NCBI GenBank assembly: GCA_947588885.1
Contig: CANQAH010000009.1
Location: 1 to 39,765, forward strand
From: an uncultured Clostridia bacterium
Lineage (GTDB): Bacteria > Bacillota > Clostridia > TANB77 > CAG-508
Length of the DNA stretch: 39,765 bases
Direction of reading: 5' to 3'
Shown: in pieces, positions 24,644 to 31,800 of the stretch
Position numbering within the stretch: the stretch's first letter is position 1
Layout of the letters: the number at the start of each line of letters is the position of its first letter
Notes under the pieces: generated by a model
Seen by the model: only the letters and a program-made list of their open reading frames with translations
Told to the model about the DNA's origin: nothing
The model's database searches: none
Position numbers and translations under genes: made by a program

Positions 24644-24691
24644 TAATCTAGTTTGTTACACTAGATTATAGTATATACTTTACTTTGTCAA
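24644..24691 (-). promoter_or_regulatory. Promoter and palindromic operator of the nitronate monooxygenase gene
   Basis: A perfect 9-bp inverted repeat, TAATCTAGT-N7-ACTAGATTA, lies at 24644-24668. On the minus strand TTGACA (24686-24691) stands 17 bases before TAATCT, the outer end of that repeat; a TATAAT also overlaps it at only 15 bases. The operator would therefore cover the -10 and start site. The regulator is not identified; a MarR-type repressor would fit the size. Confidence 0.6.
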
Positions 24692-24847
24692 TTATTTGAC
24701 TGCTCGTTCTAAAAATGCGATTTTTATTTAGTATATAGCGATGTACATAGAATATTAATACACTTTTATTTTTATATATTTTTGTTTTAAATTTAGTTTA
24801 ATTTTGAATGAATGCTTTATATTATAAAAGTTTAAATGCTTTTTCTT

Positions 24848-24901
24848 AATTAAATTAAAAAGAACGGAAAATTTTGCTTTTCCGTTCTTTTTAATTTAAT
24901 T
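24848..24901. terminator. Very long perfect terminator hairpin of the 140-residue orphan gene
   Basis: AATTAAATTAAAAAGAACGG plus AAAA (24848-24871) pairs with its exact complement at 24878-24901, a 24-bp perfect stem with the 6-base loop TTTTGC. On the minus strand the stop codon of the gene lies inside the first arm. No repeat module is attached. Confidence 0.9.
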
Positions 24902-25318
24902 GTCTTTAGTTTCGACAAACCGTATCCACCACAATATTCTTCCTTTGGAGCTCATCTGATGGCTTGGTGCCATACTAAATCCAGCCTTTTCAGCTATGAG
25001 TGCCATGCGAATGAAAATTCTGTTAGCATCTACTTCCTTTGGTACATCGTAAGACTTCAATTCATCAGCATTTTTCTTGTGGTATGTGACAATGATCTTT
25101 CCTGTAGAATAAAGCTCAATATTCGCAATATGATAACCTGCAAACTTTTCTTCATGTGATAAATTGAGTATTTGCTTTTCTACTTCATGCCATAATCTTT
25201 TAGCATGCTTGTCACATATTTCTTCTCCATCAACCTTCCCTTCTTTATTTTTTATTGTTTCGTATATTGTTTGATTTAGTAGAGAGATATTTAGCTTTTT
25301 TCTAAGATCGGGTACCAT
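24896..25318 (-). CDS. Protein of unknown function, compositionally distinct
   Basis: This 140-residue soluble protein contains WHEVEKQILNLSHEEKFAGY, IELYSTGKIIVTYHKK and a C-terminal KGRILWWIRFVETKDN. I do not recognise the family. The ATG at 25318 is preferred over a TTG seven codons upstream because GAGGAG lies before it, with a rather long spacing of 11 bases. GC content is near 40% in the first 60 bases checked, well above the neighbours, and codon choice is less AT-biased. Together with its private promoter space and 24-bp terminator it looks like a recently gained single-gene unit. Confidence 0.72.
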   Translation of the reverse strand: MVPDLRKKLNISLLNQTIYETIKNKEGKVDGEEICDKHAKRLWHEVEKQILNLSHEEKFAGYHIANIELYSTGKIIVTYHKKNADELKSYDVPKEVDANRIFIRMALIAEKAGFSMAPSHQMSSKGRILWWIRFVETKDN

Positions 25319-25417
25319 TTTCTTTTTTGCTCCTCTCAAGGTGGATTAATATACGTAACTAATTATAAATTATAGCACATTTTAGCTTTTTTTCAATTCT
25401 TAAAAGTTTATTCCTTA

Positions 25418-25834
25418 CTAAAAATATTTTACTAGGAAATATTTATTAAGTTTTTGATTTTCTTCGTTTTTTCTAATAAATTCAACTTCAAATCCACATT
25501 TCTTATAGAACTCTGGAGCTTGAAATTCATAAGTAGTCAGATTAATATTTTCAAATCCTTTATCTTTATAATAATCTTCTACAGCTTTAACTAGTTTACT
25601 TCCAATATGTTTTTTGCGATATTCTTCTAATACAATAAGATCGCTAATATGTATTTCTTTATAATATGAGTTTCCAGTTATAATACCAACAAATTTACTA
25701 TCTTCCTTTGCGATAAATGCAAATGGAATGTAGTTGCAAATTATTTGATTTTTGTCAGCATATTTATTGAATTCTGAATCTATAATTTTATAATATTTTT
25801 CATCTATATTCGCTTGATATTCAATATTTAACAT
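25418..25834 (-). CDS. GNAT-family N-acetyltransferase
   Basis: This 138-residue acetyltransferase has the central strand IHISDLIVLEEYRKKHIGSKLVKAVEDYYKDKG, which contains the acetyl-CoA pyrophosphate loop in the form RKKHIGSKL (R/Q-x-x-G/H-x-G pattern), then NLTTYEFQAPEFYKKCGFEVE with the usual late Tyr. The substrate is unknown. The ATG follows AGAGGTGAG. It stands alone between the orphan gene and the Cys-ladder gene, with about 125 bases of non-coding sequence on one side and 80 on the other. Confidence 0.92.
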   Translation of the reverse strand: MLNIEYQANIDEKYYKIIDSEFNKYADKNQIICNYIPFAFIAKEDSKFVGIITGNSYYKEIHISDLIVLEEYRKKHIGSKLVKAVEDYYKDKGFENINLTTYEFQAPEFYKKCGFEVEFIRKNEENQKLNKYFLVKYF

Positions 25835-25961
25835 TTCTCACCTCTATAAAAAATTTTTATTTTAAATCTTTTATTTTTGTATTTCATAATATAATTTCTA
25901 TTTTTATTGAATTTTAATTGTATAGAAATTCTATCACATTTTTAAAACGAAATAAAATAAA

Positions 25962-26663
25962 TTATTCTTTTTTGGTGATCCAATCAATTAATATTTTTTT
26001 TATTTTTAAATATTCTTCTTTTTCAAACTGCATATTTGCAATGCAATATCTTCTATTAGAAATATGCGAGCAAAACATACATTCATATAAACTATTACAA
26101 TCCTGAATAAAAAAAGAATTTGTTATTTTGGCTGAACATATTACATTATAACTATTTGAACAATTTCCAGAATCGTCAACTCTAATGCAATTATTTGAAT
26201 TTGCTGTTCTTTGTGATGCTATCATATTTTCACTTTCTGCTAATCCATCTGAAAACAATATATTTTTACTTCCTCTACAATCTGTAGAATGGTATATATT
26301 TGAGCAATTATAAATTGTATCACTTTTATGTACATTATCCGAATCATATATCCTTTCAGTTGTAATATAATTTATTTTTTTCCAAATATTTATTATATCT
26401 TCTAATGTTGATATTTTTCTTTTGTTTATTATCCACCCTCTTGTTGCATCATATCTATCCATATTTTTTTGCTTTATATATAGTTCAGCATTTTCCATTT
26501 CTGTCCATGTTTCTTCTCCTGTTAAGCTGTCTTTTACTTTTCTTGGAAGCTTTACATCAAATGCAAATTTTTCTTTTAATTCATCTAATGTATATAAATT
26601 TTCTCTTTGAAATATGTTAAAAAATATTTCAGATACCACATTTAGAGATTCTAAATCATTCAT
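25962..26663 (-). CDS. Cys-rich ladder protein ending in a YCIAN motif, coupled to a HerA/TraG-type ATPase
   Basis: This 233-residue protein has a helical N-terminal part (1-100) and then a repetitive region with nine Cys at 120, 129, 159, 168, 176, 189, 195, 198 and 207. The spacing and the many Ser/Asn/Asp turns suggest a short right-handed solenoid or metal-binding ladder. It ends in LYECMFCSHISNRRYCIANM, then QFEKEEYLKIKKIL. From memory, this end matches a protein family that is abundant in Patescibacteria (CPR) genomes, with a YCIxNxQxxxEEY motif and no known function. Its ATG overlaps the ATPase stop (ATGAATGA), with AGGAGG upstream, so the two are translated together. Confidence 0.75.
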   Translation of the reverse strand: MNDLESLNVVSEIFFNIFQRENLYTLDELKEKFAFDVKLPRKVKDSLTGEETWTEMENAELYIKQKNMDRYDATRGWIINKRKISTLEDIINIWKKINYITTERIYDSDNVHKSDTIYNCSNIYHSTDCRGSKNILFSDGLAESENMIASQRTANSNNCIRVDDSGNCSNSYNVICSAKITNSFFIQDCNSLYECMFCSHISNRRYCIANMQFEKEEYLKIKKILIDWITKKE

Positions 26664-28536
26664 ACTTTATTTTCCTCCTACTTGTTGACTGAGAGTTCAT
26701 AAGTGATTTTAAATCTATCGCATTTCCAATACTAAATTCTTTGTCTTTTAATATTTCAATATCTGTATTTTCCTTCTTCATATTTGATTGTTCGCTTCCA
26801 TCTGATTTTGCAGGAATCGAATCAAAGTCCAGTGTTCTACATCTAAAAGATGGAATCAATTTTCCATCTTTACTTATTCTTACAATGCAATCTCTATTAG
26901 GCAATTCTGTAATTAATTTTATTCTGTTGTGATATGAATTTTTTACTGCCATTTCCATTTGCAAATGATTACTTAAAATAACTGCATCTTCCCTTGATAC
27001 TCTAAATGTATAATAATTCATAACATTTGAAAAAATTGCTTCTCTTAACTCTTGGCTTACTTGTCCAAAATATTGTTGTGCCAGTATTACCGATAAATTA
27101 TATTTTCTTGCTTCTGATAATAAATTTCTTAAAATTGGATTTTCTACTACAGCAACTTCGTCAATTATAAGAATTATGTGTTCATTAAATTCGTTTCGTT
27201 GTACTAATTGAAATATAATTCCTAAAATCAATCCAGAAATTGTTTTTGTTACTTTTTCTCCTAGTTCTGCCTGGTTTAATGAAAATAATGTTAAAAAATT
27301 ATTTTTTATTACTTCTTCAATTGGTTGTTCTCCTCCATTTTGAAACGCTGGAAGCATTTGCATTTCTTCTATTAATGAAATAATAGGAGATATTGCTTCT
27401 TGATAAGATTTAGATTTTATTTCATTAAAATCAGTTAAAAAAAATTCTTTTACATGTTCTTCAACTTCATCAGATTCTCTTATTAATTTTGTTCTATATT
27501 CTGTGTATGTCAATAATTTTCGTAATGTTTCAAAGTTTAATTTTTTTTGCTTTATCAATAAATAAATACTATGTCTTAAAACTCTTTCTAATTTTGAATT
27601 ATATTGTTCTCCAAAAATATTTTTTAAAATAGTTAATAAAATTTCTGTACTGCTGCTTGCATTTTCTTTTGAATTTATCCATAAATCTGTTGATTTCTCT
27701 TTTTCTTTCATTGTAATAATTTCAGTTTTTTCAAGCCCACCAATATCATTTTTCAAAGAGCCATGTGGATCTATTACAATAACTTTATTTGTCATTTTAA
27801 GTATTTCATTATCATAAATATTTTTTATAAAATTTGCTATTAATTTTGACTTTCCTGTTCCGCTTGCTCCAACTATTAAAGAATGCTTTTCAAAATCATA
27901 GTTTGCAATATTTAAATAATATTTTTCTTCAGAATATGGAAATGTATTTATTTCAAGTAAATTTTCCTTTCCTTCTTTTTTGGAAAATAGATCCATTGAT
28001 TTATCAAGTTTTAAATATCTTATACCTTCTTTTCTATATAGAAATCTTGTATGCTTTGTAAAATCTATGCTTATTCCAATATTAGGGATAAAGAAAAGTG
28101 CCCATGATTTAGACATATTTCCATTTTTATTTTCAAAATATATTTTTGCATGGCTTAAGTAATTATCTTTTTCAAATGGAGTTATTTTTATTTCAACTTG
28201 TCTTAAAATTCGATTGTGTTTAGATTCATTTTTATCGTAAATATCAATTATATTTTTTTCTTTATTTGTAACTACATATAAAAAATTAATATTTGTTTTT
28301 ATCTTTTCAAATTCATCTATTGTTTTTATTAAAAAATTTCCTGAACAGTTTAATATTGTTGGAATTTTTTTTCTTGTTACTATGTAATATTTAATAATAT
28401 TTCTTTCAATTTTTATGTATATTTTCCAACTTCTAAATAAGCCATTTAATTTTGATATTTCTAGTATTAATTTGTACCATTCATTTTCATCAGCATTATC
28501 TGTTGTAAAAAATATCTCTGAAATATATTTTTTCAT
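26656..28536 (-). CDS. FtsK/HerA/TraG-superfamily ATPase (type IV secretion-like)
   Basis: This 626-residue protein has an N-terminal domain of about 210 residues (beta-rich, no obvious membrane helix), then an ATPase core. Walker A is GASGTGKS (223-230), then VIVIDPHGS (252-260), Walker B IILIIDE (454-460) and the sensor strand ILAQQYFGQ (484-492). NVMNYYTFRVSREDA after it is the usual block of VirB4/TraG/DUF87-type pumps. It should be a hexameric DNA- or protein-translocating motor. No relaxase, VirB6/8/10-like or pilin gene lies nearby, so it is not part of a complete conjugation system. The RBS is AGGAGAGG. Upstream is the araC terminator, so the pair has its own promoter. Confidence 0.87.
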   Translation of the reverse strand: MKKYISEIFFTTDNADENEWYKLILEISKLNGLFRSWKIYIKIERNIIKYYIVTRKKIPTILNCSGNFLIKTIDEFEKIKTNINFLYVVTNKEKNIIDIYDKNESKHNRILRQVEIKITPFEKDNYLSHAKIYFENKNGNMSKSWALFFIPNIGISIDFTKHTRFLYRKEGIRYLKLDKSMDLFSKKEGKENLLEINTFPYSEEKYYLNIANYDFEKHSLIVGASGTGKSKLIANFIKNIYDNEILKMTNKVIVIDPHGSLKNDIGGLEKTEIITMKEKEKSTDLWINSKENASSSTEILLTILKNIFGEQYNSKLERVLRHSIYLLIKQKKLNFETLRKLLTYTEYRTKLIRESDEVEEHVKEFFLTDFNEIKSKSYQEAISPIISLIEEMQMLPAFQNGGEQPIEEVIKNNFLTLFSLNQAELGEKVTKTISGLILGIIFQLVQRNEFNEHIILIIDEVAVVENPILRNLLSEARKYNLSVILAQQYFGQVSQELREAIFSNVMNYYTFRVSREDAVILSNHLQMEMAVKNSYHNRIKLITELPNRDCIVRISKDGKLIPSFRCRTLDFDSIPAKSDGSEQSNMKKENTDIEILKDKEFSIGNAIDLKSLMNSQSTSRRKIKYE

Positions 28537-28575
28537 ACTTTTCCTCTCCTACAGTAAGATTACATCAATTGCAAT

Positions 28576-28619
28576 AAAAAAAACTGACTTTTTTCTATAA
28601 AAAAATGTCAGTCTTTTTT
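28576..28619 (-). terminator. Terminator of the AraC-type gene
   Basis: AAAAAAAACTGAC pairs with GTCAGTCTTTTTT with one mismatch, and inner T6/A6 runs extend it. On the minus strand it begins at the araC stop codon and separates that gene from the ATPase unit. Confidence 0.85.
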
Positions 28620-29427
28620 AATCTTCTATTGGAATCATTAAATCAGTAATATTATCATGATAATATTCTAATTCCGGTATTTCTCTAAATTTATATTTTG
28701 AACTTATTATAAATTCTTTATAAAATCTATCGGTAGTTTTTTGAATCTCTTTCGATTCTTGAGAATTTATTCTAAAAACTATCCATTTGGATTTAGGTAT
28801 TATTACTTTTTTAAAATCTTTATCATTTATTTCTTTATCGTATAAAACCCAATATTTATTTGAATATTGTCTTAATTTGTTTGTATATGATGTCATCCCA
28901 TAATTGAATTCTCCATATTTATCTATATACTTTTCTTGTTCCTTCTTCCAGAACAATGGTGCATCTTTTCCTATTTTACAATTATCTGTTTTTATATATT
29001 TCCCATATAGAATTATCTCATCTTTTTCTATAACACTATATTCTATATTTGTTCGTATTTCTACATCTTCATCCAAATGTATTCTAGAATATACTTTTAA
29101 TCCATGTGGATTTTTTTTTACTGCACTTGGTTTCATTCCATGAAATTTTTCAAAAGCTCTCGAAAATGCTGTTGCATTTGTATATTGATATTTTACGGCT
29201 ATGTTCATAATAGTTTCATCTGTTGTGTATAAATCATATCCTGCATTTGAAAGTCTACGTTTTCTAATGTAATCTGCTATTGATATATCGCATAAAATTA
29301 AAAATGTTATTTGTGATGTATATTCATTCATTTGCATTAATTGTGCAATTTTTTTGTAATCTATTTCTTCTTCAAGATTATTTTCTATATATTCAATTAT
29401 TTGATTAATTTTTTGGTATATATTCAT
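28618..29427 (-). CDS. AraC-family regulator with GyrI-like ligand-binding domain
   Basis: This protein of 269 residues has an AraC-type double helix-turn-helix in the first 110 residues: IEYIENNLEEEIDYKKIAQL, IADYIRKRRLSNAGYDLYTTDETIMNIAVKYQYTNATAFSRAFEKFHGMKPSAVKK. The remaining 160 residues have the GyrI/BmrR-like (SOUL-related) pattern ending in FREIPELEYYHDN. This layout is used by Rob/MarA-like and multidrug-sensing regulators that bind small hydrophobic molecules. The longer reading frame begins 20 codons upstream, but the ATG at 29427 has AGAGGAT before it. It is divergent from the HAD gene with about 115 bases between their starts. Confidence 0.9.
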   Translation of the reverse strand: MNIYQKINQIIEYIENNLEEEIDYKKIAQLMQMNEYTSQITFLILCDISIADYIRKRRLSNAGYDLYTTDETIMNIAVKYQYTNATAFSRAFEKFHGMKPSAVKKNPHGLKVYSRIHLDEDVEIRTNIEYSVIEKDEIILYGKYIKTDNCKIGKDAPLFWKKEQEKYIDKYGEFNYGMTSYTNKLRQYSNKYWVLYDKEINDKDFKKVIIPKSKWIVFRINSQESKEIQKTTDRFYKEFIISSKYKFREIPELEYYHDNITDLMIPIED

Positions 29428-29488
29428 CTTATCCTCTTTATAATATGCATCATTTTTGATTTTATCATAAAACTGCCTATAATTCAAT

Positions 29489-29517
29489 TTGATTTCCGTT
29501 CCATTTTATTGTATAAT
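29489..29517 (+). promoter_or_regulatory. Promoter of the HAD phosphatase gene
   Basis: TTGATT (29489-29494) is followed after 17 bases by TATAAT (29512-29517). The ATG lies 26 bases further on after AGGAG. Confidence 0.75.
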
Positions 29518-29543
29518 GTGAAAAATTTTTAGGAGATTTTGTT

Positions 29544-30398
29544 ATGGCTATTAAATTGGTTGCCAGTGATTTAGATGGAACAATTATTAGTGAAAATAAT
29601 TATATTCCTGATGCGAACCTTGATGCAATTAATATGATGAACCAAAACAATATTAATTTTGCTATTTGCACAGGGAAGTCTTATTCTGTGAGCAAAAATT
29701 TATGTGATAAATTTAATGCTACATACGGAATCTTTAATAATGGTTCGCAAATTTATAATTTAAAAACAGGTGATCAAATTTATAGTAGTTCTCTTGAACT
29801 TAAAGATATAAAAAAATGTTTTGAAATTGCAAAAAAATATAATCTTCATGTTCACGCATATAGTGATGAATTATTAATTAGTGAAAAATTGCAGTATCTT
29901 GACTTGCGAAATTTTAAATTGCAAAACAGTTCTGAGTATAGATTTGTTATTGTAAAAAACATACTTGATTATATAGAAAAAAATAATTTGCCAATTCATC
30001 AATTTGTTATTTCTGGAACTTCTTCTTTAGACTCAATTAAAGAAGAAATTTCTCAAAATATAAATGTTTCTATTGTCAAAATTTCAAAGCTTGGTGAATA
30101 TAAAGATAATATCTTGAATAAAGAATATGAATATTTATCAATCATTCCATTCAATACTAATAAAGGAAGTGCAATTAAATTTTTAACTAAGTATTTATCT
30201 TTAGATGAAAAGGATGTTATGAGTATTGGCGATAATTTAAATGATGTTGATATGTTAAAAAATTCAGGAATTGGCATAGCTGTTGCAAATGCATATTCTG
30301 AGTTAAAAGATGTTGCAAAATATACTACAAAAAATTCTGTTTCAGAAGGTGGCTTTGCTGAAGCAGTATATAAATTTATTCCTAAGGAAAAATTTTGA
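29544..30398 (+). CDS. Cof-type HAD-superfamily phosphatase
   Basis: This 284-residue HAD hydrolase of the Cof (class IIB) group has motif I VASDLDGTII (the two Asp), motif II in the form AICTGKS, a Lys in NKGSAIKFL (motif III), and motif IV MSIGDNLNDVDML with GIAVANAYSELKDVA after it. It hydrolyses phosphate from small metabolites, often sugar phosphates or flavin mononucleotide; specificity cannot be told from sequence. The gene is monocistronic. Its 3' end meets repeat R7 and a terminator shared with cdaA. Confidence 0.93.
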   Translation: MAIKLVASDLDGTIISENNYIPDANLDAINMMNQNNINFAICTGKSYSVSKNLCDKFNATYGIFNNGSQIYNLKTGDQIYSSSLELKDIKKCFEIAKKYNLHVHAYSDELLISEKLQYLDLRNFKLQNSSEYRFVIVKNILDYIEKNNLPIHQFVISGTSSLDSIKEEISQNINVSIVKISKLGEYKDNILNKEYEYLSIIPFNTNKGSAIKFLTKYLSLDEKDVMSIGDNLNDVDMLKNSGIGIAVANAYSELKDVAKYTTKNSVSEGGFAEAVYKFIPKEKF

Positions 30399-30403
30399 GA
30401 CAA

Positions 30404-30504
30404 AATCGTTAAAGCCTTTATAATAGGAAATGCGCAGCACTTTTCTATAAATTGAGCGAAGCCTTTATATATAGGAAATTCGAAGAACTTTCCTATAATA
30501 TAAA
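30404..30504 (+). repeat. Modular palindromic repeat R7 (degenerate F plus short L and F; no H)
   Basis: It starts with a decayed L/F copy (AAAGCCTTTATAATAGGAAA ... TTTTCTAT). A second L end follows (TTGAGCGAAGCCTTTAT) and an F (TATAGGAAA with TTTCCTATA, then AATATA). The H cassette is absent. It lies in the 166-bp convergent gap between the HAD gene and cdaA, with F directly against the shared terminator. Confidence 0.85.
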
Positions 30505-30506
30505 AG

Positions 30507-30539
30507 ATGCGAACAATTCATTTTTTGAATTGTTCGCAT
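30507..30539. terminator. Bidirectional terminator between the HAD gene and cdaA
   Basis: ATGCGAACAATTCA pairs perfectly with TGAATTGTTCGCAT (14 bp, 5-base T loop) with flanking A/T tracts. It serves the cdaA stop at 30565 on the minus strand and possibly the HAD gene on the plus strand. Confidence 0.9.
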
Positions 30540-30564
30540 TTTTATTTTAAGTACTATTTTTTTA

Positions 30565-31476
30565 TTAGTCTTCTTTATTGTTTTCATGTTTATATATTTT
30601 ATTAAGTCTTTTTACTTTTACTTTTTTCTCTTGTTCTATATCTTTTATAGTTATTAAATATTTTATTAATATTTTCTTCAATGTTTCCTCTTTTACATCA
30701 GCAATTAATGTTCCCTCTTTTGCAATTGAAATTTTTCCTGTTTCTTCTGAAACTACAACTGCTATACAATCTGTTTCTTTTGAAATTCCTATTGCTGCTC
30801 TATGTCTTGTTCCTAATTCTCTTGCAATATCTTTATCATCTGCTAAAGGTAGCATACATGATGCAGCTGCAATTTTATTATCACTAATAATAACTGCTCC
30901 ATCATGAAGTGGTGTTTTGGGAACGAATATATTTACAAGGATCTGTGGTGATATTTCTGAATCCATCAAAATTCCAGTTTCTATAATATCATTTAATTTT
31001 ATATCTCTTTCAATTACTATTAATGCTCCTGTTCTTGTTTTGGCTAATTCTGTCGCTGCAATTACTATACGGTAAATATTTTCTTTTGTTTTTATTTCAA
31101 TACTTTTATCTACTCCAAAAAATTTGCTAAACTTACTTGTACCTAATTGTTCCAAACCTCTACGAAGTTCAGGTTGAAAAATTATCATTATTGCAACAAT
31201 ACCCCAATTCATAATTGCTGTCATTATTGTGTTAAATATGTATAAATGTAAAATTCCTGATAGCCATGTTATAATTACTAAGATGAATATTCCTTTAGCT
31301 AGCTGACTAGCTCTTGTATGTTTTAAGGACTTAAATGCAACTACTATTAAAAATATAACTATCAAAATATCAACAATTTGCATAAATAAATTAAAAGGAT
31401 GTTGCTTTAAATTTTCAATATACCAAATTATATTTTCATTATAAAATTTTGCCAAATCAATTTTAAAAATATCCAT
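30565..31476 (-). CDS. cdaA: Diadenylate cyclase CdaA
   Basis: This 303-residue membrane enzyme has three N-terminal membrane helices (to about residue 100), a short coiled linker (QPELRRGLEQLG) and a DAC domain with DGA at 192-194 (PLHDGAVII) and RHR at 224-226 (GTRHRAAIG). It joins two ATP into c-di-AMP, which controls K+ uptake, turgor and cell-wall balance in Firmicutes. The usual next genes, cdaR (YbbR) and glmM, are not here; the gene ends in a terminator 26 bases on. The RBS AAGGAAAA lies before the ATG and directly follows a 34-residue peptide gene. Confidence 0.96.
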   Translation of the reverse strand: MDIFKIDLAKFYNENIIWYIENLKQHPFNLFMQIVDILIVIFLIVVAFKSLKHTRASQLAKGIFILVIITWLSGILHLYIFNTIMTAIMNWGIVAIMIIFQPELRRGLEQLGTSKFSKFFGVDKSIEIKTKENIYRIVIAATELAKTRTGALIVIERDIKLNDIIETGILMDSEISPQILVNIFVPKTPLHDGAVIISDNKIAAASCMLPLADDKDIARELGTRHRAAIGISKETDCIAVVVSEETGKISIAKEGTLIADVKEETLKKILIKYLITIKDIEQEKKVKVKRLNKIYKHENNKED

Positions 31477-31487
31477 TGTTTTCCTTT

Positions 31488-31592
31488 CTATTTTGCTAGT
31501 AAAAAGAATATTAATGTGCTTGCTGATGCTAATAGCATTAATGCTACCATTATTCCAGCTATGATTTTTGTTATTATTGTTCTTTTATTCAT
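31488..31592 (-). CDS. 34-residue membrane peptide upstream of cdaA
   Basis: This small gene translates to MNKRTIITKIIAGIMVALML followed by LASASTLIFFLLAK, a positively charged start and one membrane helix. The ATG has AAGGA seven bases upstream. The gene starts downstream of the only good promoter (31628-31656) and stops 11 bases before cdaA, so it is the first gene of the operon. It looks like the DUF4044-type small membrane proteins of Firmicutes (Lys-rich start, one helix), but the similarity is by eye only. It could modulate CdaA in the membrane. Confidence 0.72.
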   Translation of the reverse strand: MNKRTIITKIIAGIMVALMLLASASTLIFFLLAK

Positions 31593-31627
31593 TGTTACGT
31601 TCCTTCTTTCAAAAATTTCATAGTCAT

Positions 31628-31656
31628 ATTTTATATTATATATACTTTTTTTTCAA
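31628..31656 (-). promoter_or_regulatory. Promoter of the small peptide-cdaA operon
   Basis: On the minus strand TTGAAA (31651-31656) is followed after 17 bases by TAAAAT (31628-31633), about 36 bases before the ATG of the 34-residue peptide. Confidence 0.6.
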
Positions 31657-31688
31657 TAGTATTTTTTTCTATTATTATATATTTTCTG

Positions 31689-31717
31689 TTGTCTGTACTT
31701 GCTTTTTATGTTATACT
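31689..31717 (+). promoter_or_regulatory. Promoter of pflB
   Basis: TTGTCT (31689-31694) is followed after 17 bases by TATACT (31712-31717). This leaves an untranslated leader of about 75-80 bases before the pflB ATG. Confidence 0.65.
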
Positions 31718-31800
31718 GATTAGACTTATAAATTTTGTATTTTTATTTGATTTATGCAAAAAATATAAATAAATATAAATCAATTTTGGAGGTAAATTTT

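Noticed and set aside
26656-28536. A full integrative conjugative element
   Set aside because: Only the ATPase-like gene is present; no relaxase, integrase, coupling or mating-pair genes, and no att-like repeats were seen.
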